DNA of 64,000 nucleotides from Strongylocentrotus purpuratus. Lineage: Eukaryota; Echinodermata; Echinoidea; Camarodonta; Strongylocentrotidae. The position numbers and the translations under genes were made by a program. A model generated the notes under the pieces. It had not been told where the DNA came from. It worked only from the letters and a program-made list of their open reading frames with translations, and did not search any database. Below are positions 60,701 through 64,000 of the stretch, piece by piece. Within the stretch, counting starts at the first letter, position 1; the number at the start of each line of letters is the position of its first letter. The stretch is taken from contig NW_022145607.1 of assembly GCF_000002235.5 (NCBI RefSeq), positions 39,980,029-40,044,028 on the forward strand, read 5' to 3'.

Positions 60701-63700
60701 GCCCGAACCCCCTTCACCGATATACTCTACATGTTATGCGCTATACGTTTAGGTTTGTTCTGCACATTGGTTGATATGCGCTCAAATAAGACCTTTTTAA
60801 GTCGGCTGCTAGAATTTTTGCACCCCGTATTTGATGAGGTATATAATAATCTACATTTCATGTGAGTTTTCAGCACATTTAAAGCAAATGGAAATCAGCA
60901 ACGAATGTATAAACCCCCACCCCTTCTATATACTCTAGACGTTATATGCGCCAAACGTTTAGGTTTGTTCTGGACATTGGTTGATATGCGCTCAAAAAAG
61001 ACCTTTTTATGTCGGCTGCTAGAATTTTTGCACCCCGTATTCGATGAGGTATATAATAATCTACATTTCATGTGAGTTTCAGCACATTTAAAGCAAATGG
61101 GAAATCAGCAACGAATGTATAAACCCCCACCCCCTTCTATATACTCTAGACGTTATATGCGCCAAACGTTAGGTTTGTTTTAAGTTTGGTTGGTTGATAT
61201 GCGCTCAAATAAAACCTTTTTTTGTCGGCTGCTAGAATTTTTGCACCCCGTATTCGATGAGGTATATAATAATCTACATTTCATGTGAGTTTCAGCACAT
61301 TTAAAGCAAATGGGAAATCAGCAACGAATGTATTAAAACCCGAACCCCTTTTATATACTCTAGACGTTATATGCGCCAAACGTTTAGGTTTGTTCTGGAC
61401 ATTGGTTGATATGCGCTCAAATAAGACTTTTAATGTCGGCTGCTAGAATTTTGCACCCCGTATTCGATGAGGTATATAATAATCTACATTTCATGTGAGT
61501 TTAGCACATTTAAAGCAAATGGAAATCAGCAACGAATGTATAAACCCCCACCCCCTTCTTTATACTCTAGACGTTATATGCGCCAAACGTTTAGGTTTGT
61601 TCTGGACATTGGTTGATATGCGCTCAAATAAACCTTTTTATTGTCGGCTGCTAGAATTTTTGCACCCCGTATTGATGAGGTATATAATAATCTACATTTC
61701 ATGTGATTTTCAGCATTTTAAGGCAAATGGGAATTAGCGGCGACTGTATTAAAGCCCGAACCCCCTTCACCGATATACTCTACATGTTATGCGCTATACG
61801 TTAAGGTTTGTTCTGCCACATTGGTTGATATGCGCTCAAATAAGACCTTTTTTAATGTCGGCTGCTAGAATTTTTGCACCCCGTATTCGATGAGGTATAT
61901 AATAATCTACATTTCATGTGAGTTTCAGCACATTTAAAGCAAATGGAAATCAGCAACGAATGTATAAACCCCCACCCCCTTCTTATACTCTAGACGTTAT
62001 ATGCGCCAAACGTTTAGGTTTGTTCTGGACATTGGTTGATATGCGCTCAAATAAACCTTTTTATTGTCGGCTGCTAGAATTTTTGCACCCCGTATTCGAT
62101 GAGGTATATAATAATCTACATTTCATGTGATTTTCAGCAAATTTAAGGCAAATGGGAAATCGGCGAATGTATTAAGCCCGAAACCCCTTCACCGATATAT
62201 ATACATGTTATGCGCTAACGTTTAGGTTTGTTCTGCACATTGGTTGATATGCGCTCAAATAAGACCTTTTTAATGTCGGCTGCTAGAAATTTGCACCCCG
62301 TATTCGATGAGGTATATAATAATCTACATTTCATGTGAGTTTCAGCACATTTAAAGCAAATGGGAAATCAGCAACGAATGTATAAACCCCGCCCCCTTTT
62401 ATATACTCTAGACGTTATATGCGCCAAACGTTTAGGTTTGTTCTGGACATTGGTTGATATGCGCTCAAATAAGACCTTTTTAATGTCGGCTGCTAGAATT
62501 TTTGCACCCCGTATTCGATGAGGTATATAATAATCTACATTTCATGTGAGTTTCAGCACATTTAAAGCAAATGGGAAATCAGCAACGAATGTTAAACCCC
62601 CACCCCCTTTATATACTCTAGACGTTATATGCGCCAAACGTTAGGTTTGTTCTGGACATTGGTTGATATGCGCTCAAATAAGACCTTTTTATGTCGGCTG
62701 CTAGAATTTTTGCACCCCGTATTCGATGAGGTATATAATAATCTACATTTCATGTGAGTTTCAGCACATTTAAAGCAAATGGGAAATCAGCAACGAATGT
62801 ATTAACCCCACCCCCTTTTATATACTCTAGACGTTATATGCGCCAAACGTTTAGGTTTGTTCTGGACATTGGTTGATATGCGCTCAAATAAGACCTTTTT
62901 ATGTCGGCTGCTAGAATTTTTGCACCCGTATTGGATGAGGTATATAATAATCTACATTTCATGTGATTTTCAGCACATTTAAAGCAAATGGGAAATAGCG
63001 GCGAACTGTATTAAAGCCCGAAAACCCCCTTCACCGATATACTCTACATGTTATGCGCTATACGTTAGGTTTGTTCTGCCACATTGGTTGATATGCGCTC
63101 AAATAAGACCTTTTTATTGTCGGCTGCTAGAATTTTGCACCCCGTATTCGATGAGGTATATAATAATCTACATTTCATGTGAGTTTCAGCACATTTAAAG
63201 CAAATGGGAAATCAGCAACGAATGTATTAACCCCCACCCCCTTTTATATACTCTAGACGTTATATGCGCCAAACGTTTAGGTTTGTTCTGGACATTGGTT
63301 GATATGCGCTCAAATAAGACCTTTTTAATGTCGGCTGCTAGAATTTTTGCACCCCGTATTCGATGAGGTATATAATAATCTACATTTCATGTGAGTTCAG
63401 CACACATTTAAAGCAAATGGGAAATTAGCAACGATGTATTAAACCCCCACCCCCTTCTATATACTCTAGACGTTATATGCGCCAAACGTTTAGGTTTGTT
63501 CTGGACATTGGTTGATATGCGCTCAAATAAGACCTTTTTATTGTCGGCTGCTAGAATTTTGCACCCCGTATTCGATGAGGTATATAATAATCTACATTTC
63601 ATGTGAGTTTCAGCACATTTAAAGCAAATGGGAAATCAGCAACGAATGTATAAACCCCACCCCCTTTCTTATACTCTAGACGTTATATGCGCCAAACGTT

Positions 63701-64000
63701 TAGGTTTGTTCTGGACATTGGTTGATATGCGCTCAAATAAGACCTTTTTATGTCGGCTGCTAGAATTTTTGCACCCCGTATTCGATGAGGTATATAATAA
63801 TCTACATTTCATGTGAGTTTCAGCACATTTAAAGCAAATGGGAAATCAGCAACGAATGTATTAACCCCACCCCCTTTTTATATACTCTAGACGTTATATG
63901 CGCCAAACGTTTAGGTTTGTTCTGGACATTGGTTGATATGCGCTCAAATAAGACCTTTTTATTGTCGGCTGCTAGAATTTTTGCACCCCGTATTCGATGA
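45760..64000. repeat. Satellite array, about 211 bp monomers
   Basis: Roughly 86 head-to-tail monomers with landmarks in order: 'aggtttgttctggacattgg', 'gatatgcgctcaaataagac', 'gtcggctgctagaattttt', 'gcaccccgtattcgatgagg', 'tatataataatctacattt', 'aaatgggaaatcagcaac', a variable C run, and 'tatactctagacgttatatg'. There are two classes. The common one has 'ctggacatt' and 'atgcgccaaacg'. The minority one has 'gcgactgtattaaagcccga', 'ttcaccgatatactctac' and often 'ctgccacatt'. The array runs off the window. Monomer length is not a multiple of three, and the repeated 60-75 codon frames are by-products. Confidence 0.95.

Noticed and set aside
46847..63816. Repeated 60-107 codon frames in the satellite
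   Set aside because: Their period follows the 211 bp monomer, indels shift the frame freely, and there is no splice or start context.
45760..64000. CRISPR-like array
   Set aside because: Monomers are whole-length repeats without unique spacers, in a eukaryotic context.
45760..64000. CENP-B box in the satellite
   Set aside because: The minus strand has ATTCGTTG, but the rest of the 17 bp box, including the essential CGGG, is missing.

Overview
The window looks like a metazoan, probably echinoderm and most likely sea urchin, genomic scaffold. It has AT-rich non-coding DNA, large repeat arrays, tRNA-derived SINE remnants, an intronless-looking immunoglobulin-superfamily receptor, split exon-like islands, and two 500-N scaffold gaps (14399-14898 and 45260-45759). 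Nothing indicates a prokaryote or virus. The taxon is inferred from general familiarity with SINE and repeat style, not from a search.

Layout. (1) 1-14398: about a dozen head-to-tail copies, about 1.2 kb each, of a repeat whose ends look like a non-autonomous Helitron/Helentron: 5' TC after A, and a 3' hairpin followed 7 nt later by CTAG and T. Two of these units recur inverted at 29817-32485. The inverted arms enclose region (2). (2) 14899-29645: an array of 16 units (0.6-1.3 kb) that alternate about 0.55 kb of conserved sequence with variable GA/TA microsatellite. Each unit carries a 101-102 bp exon-like island on the minus strand with an acceptor, a GTAAGT donor, symmetrical 2-2 phase and mostly C-ending codons. 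(3) 32682-35423: three further exon-like islands on the minus strand (signal peptide, four-cysteine segment, third exon). Their splice phases agree with one another and with the array exons. I infer one split secreted-protein gene whose fourth exon was amplified in tandem. Its start exon is interrupted by a 274 bp MITE with a perfect 8 bp target duplication. (4) 35700-40280: pyrimidine-rich minisatellite, a SINE, a MITE and otherwise unremarkable non-coding DNA. (5) 40322-42076: the one confident protein gene, a type I membrane receptor with three Ig-like domains and a cytoplasmic tail with YxxM and YxVP motifs. A 42-codon tyrosine-rich frame continues in the -1 frame after its stop. (6) 43451-44413: foldback element. 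(7) 45760-64000: a satellite array of about 86 monomers of about 211 bp in two sequence classes, running off the right edge.

The long Ser-Leu or Arg-Glu frames in the GA region, and the repeated 60-75 codon frames in the 211 bp satellite, are by-products of the repeats and are not annotated as genes.
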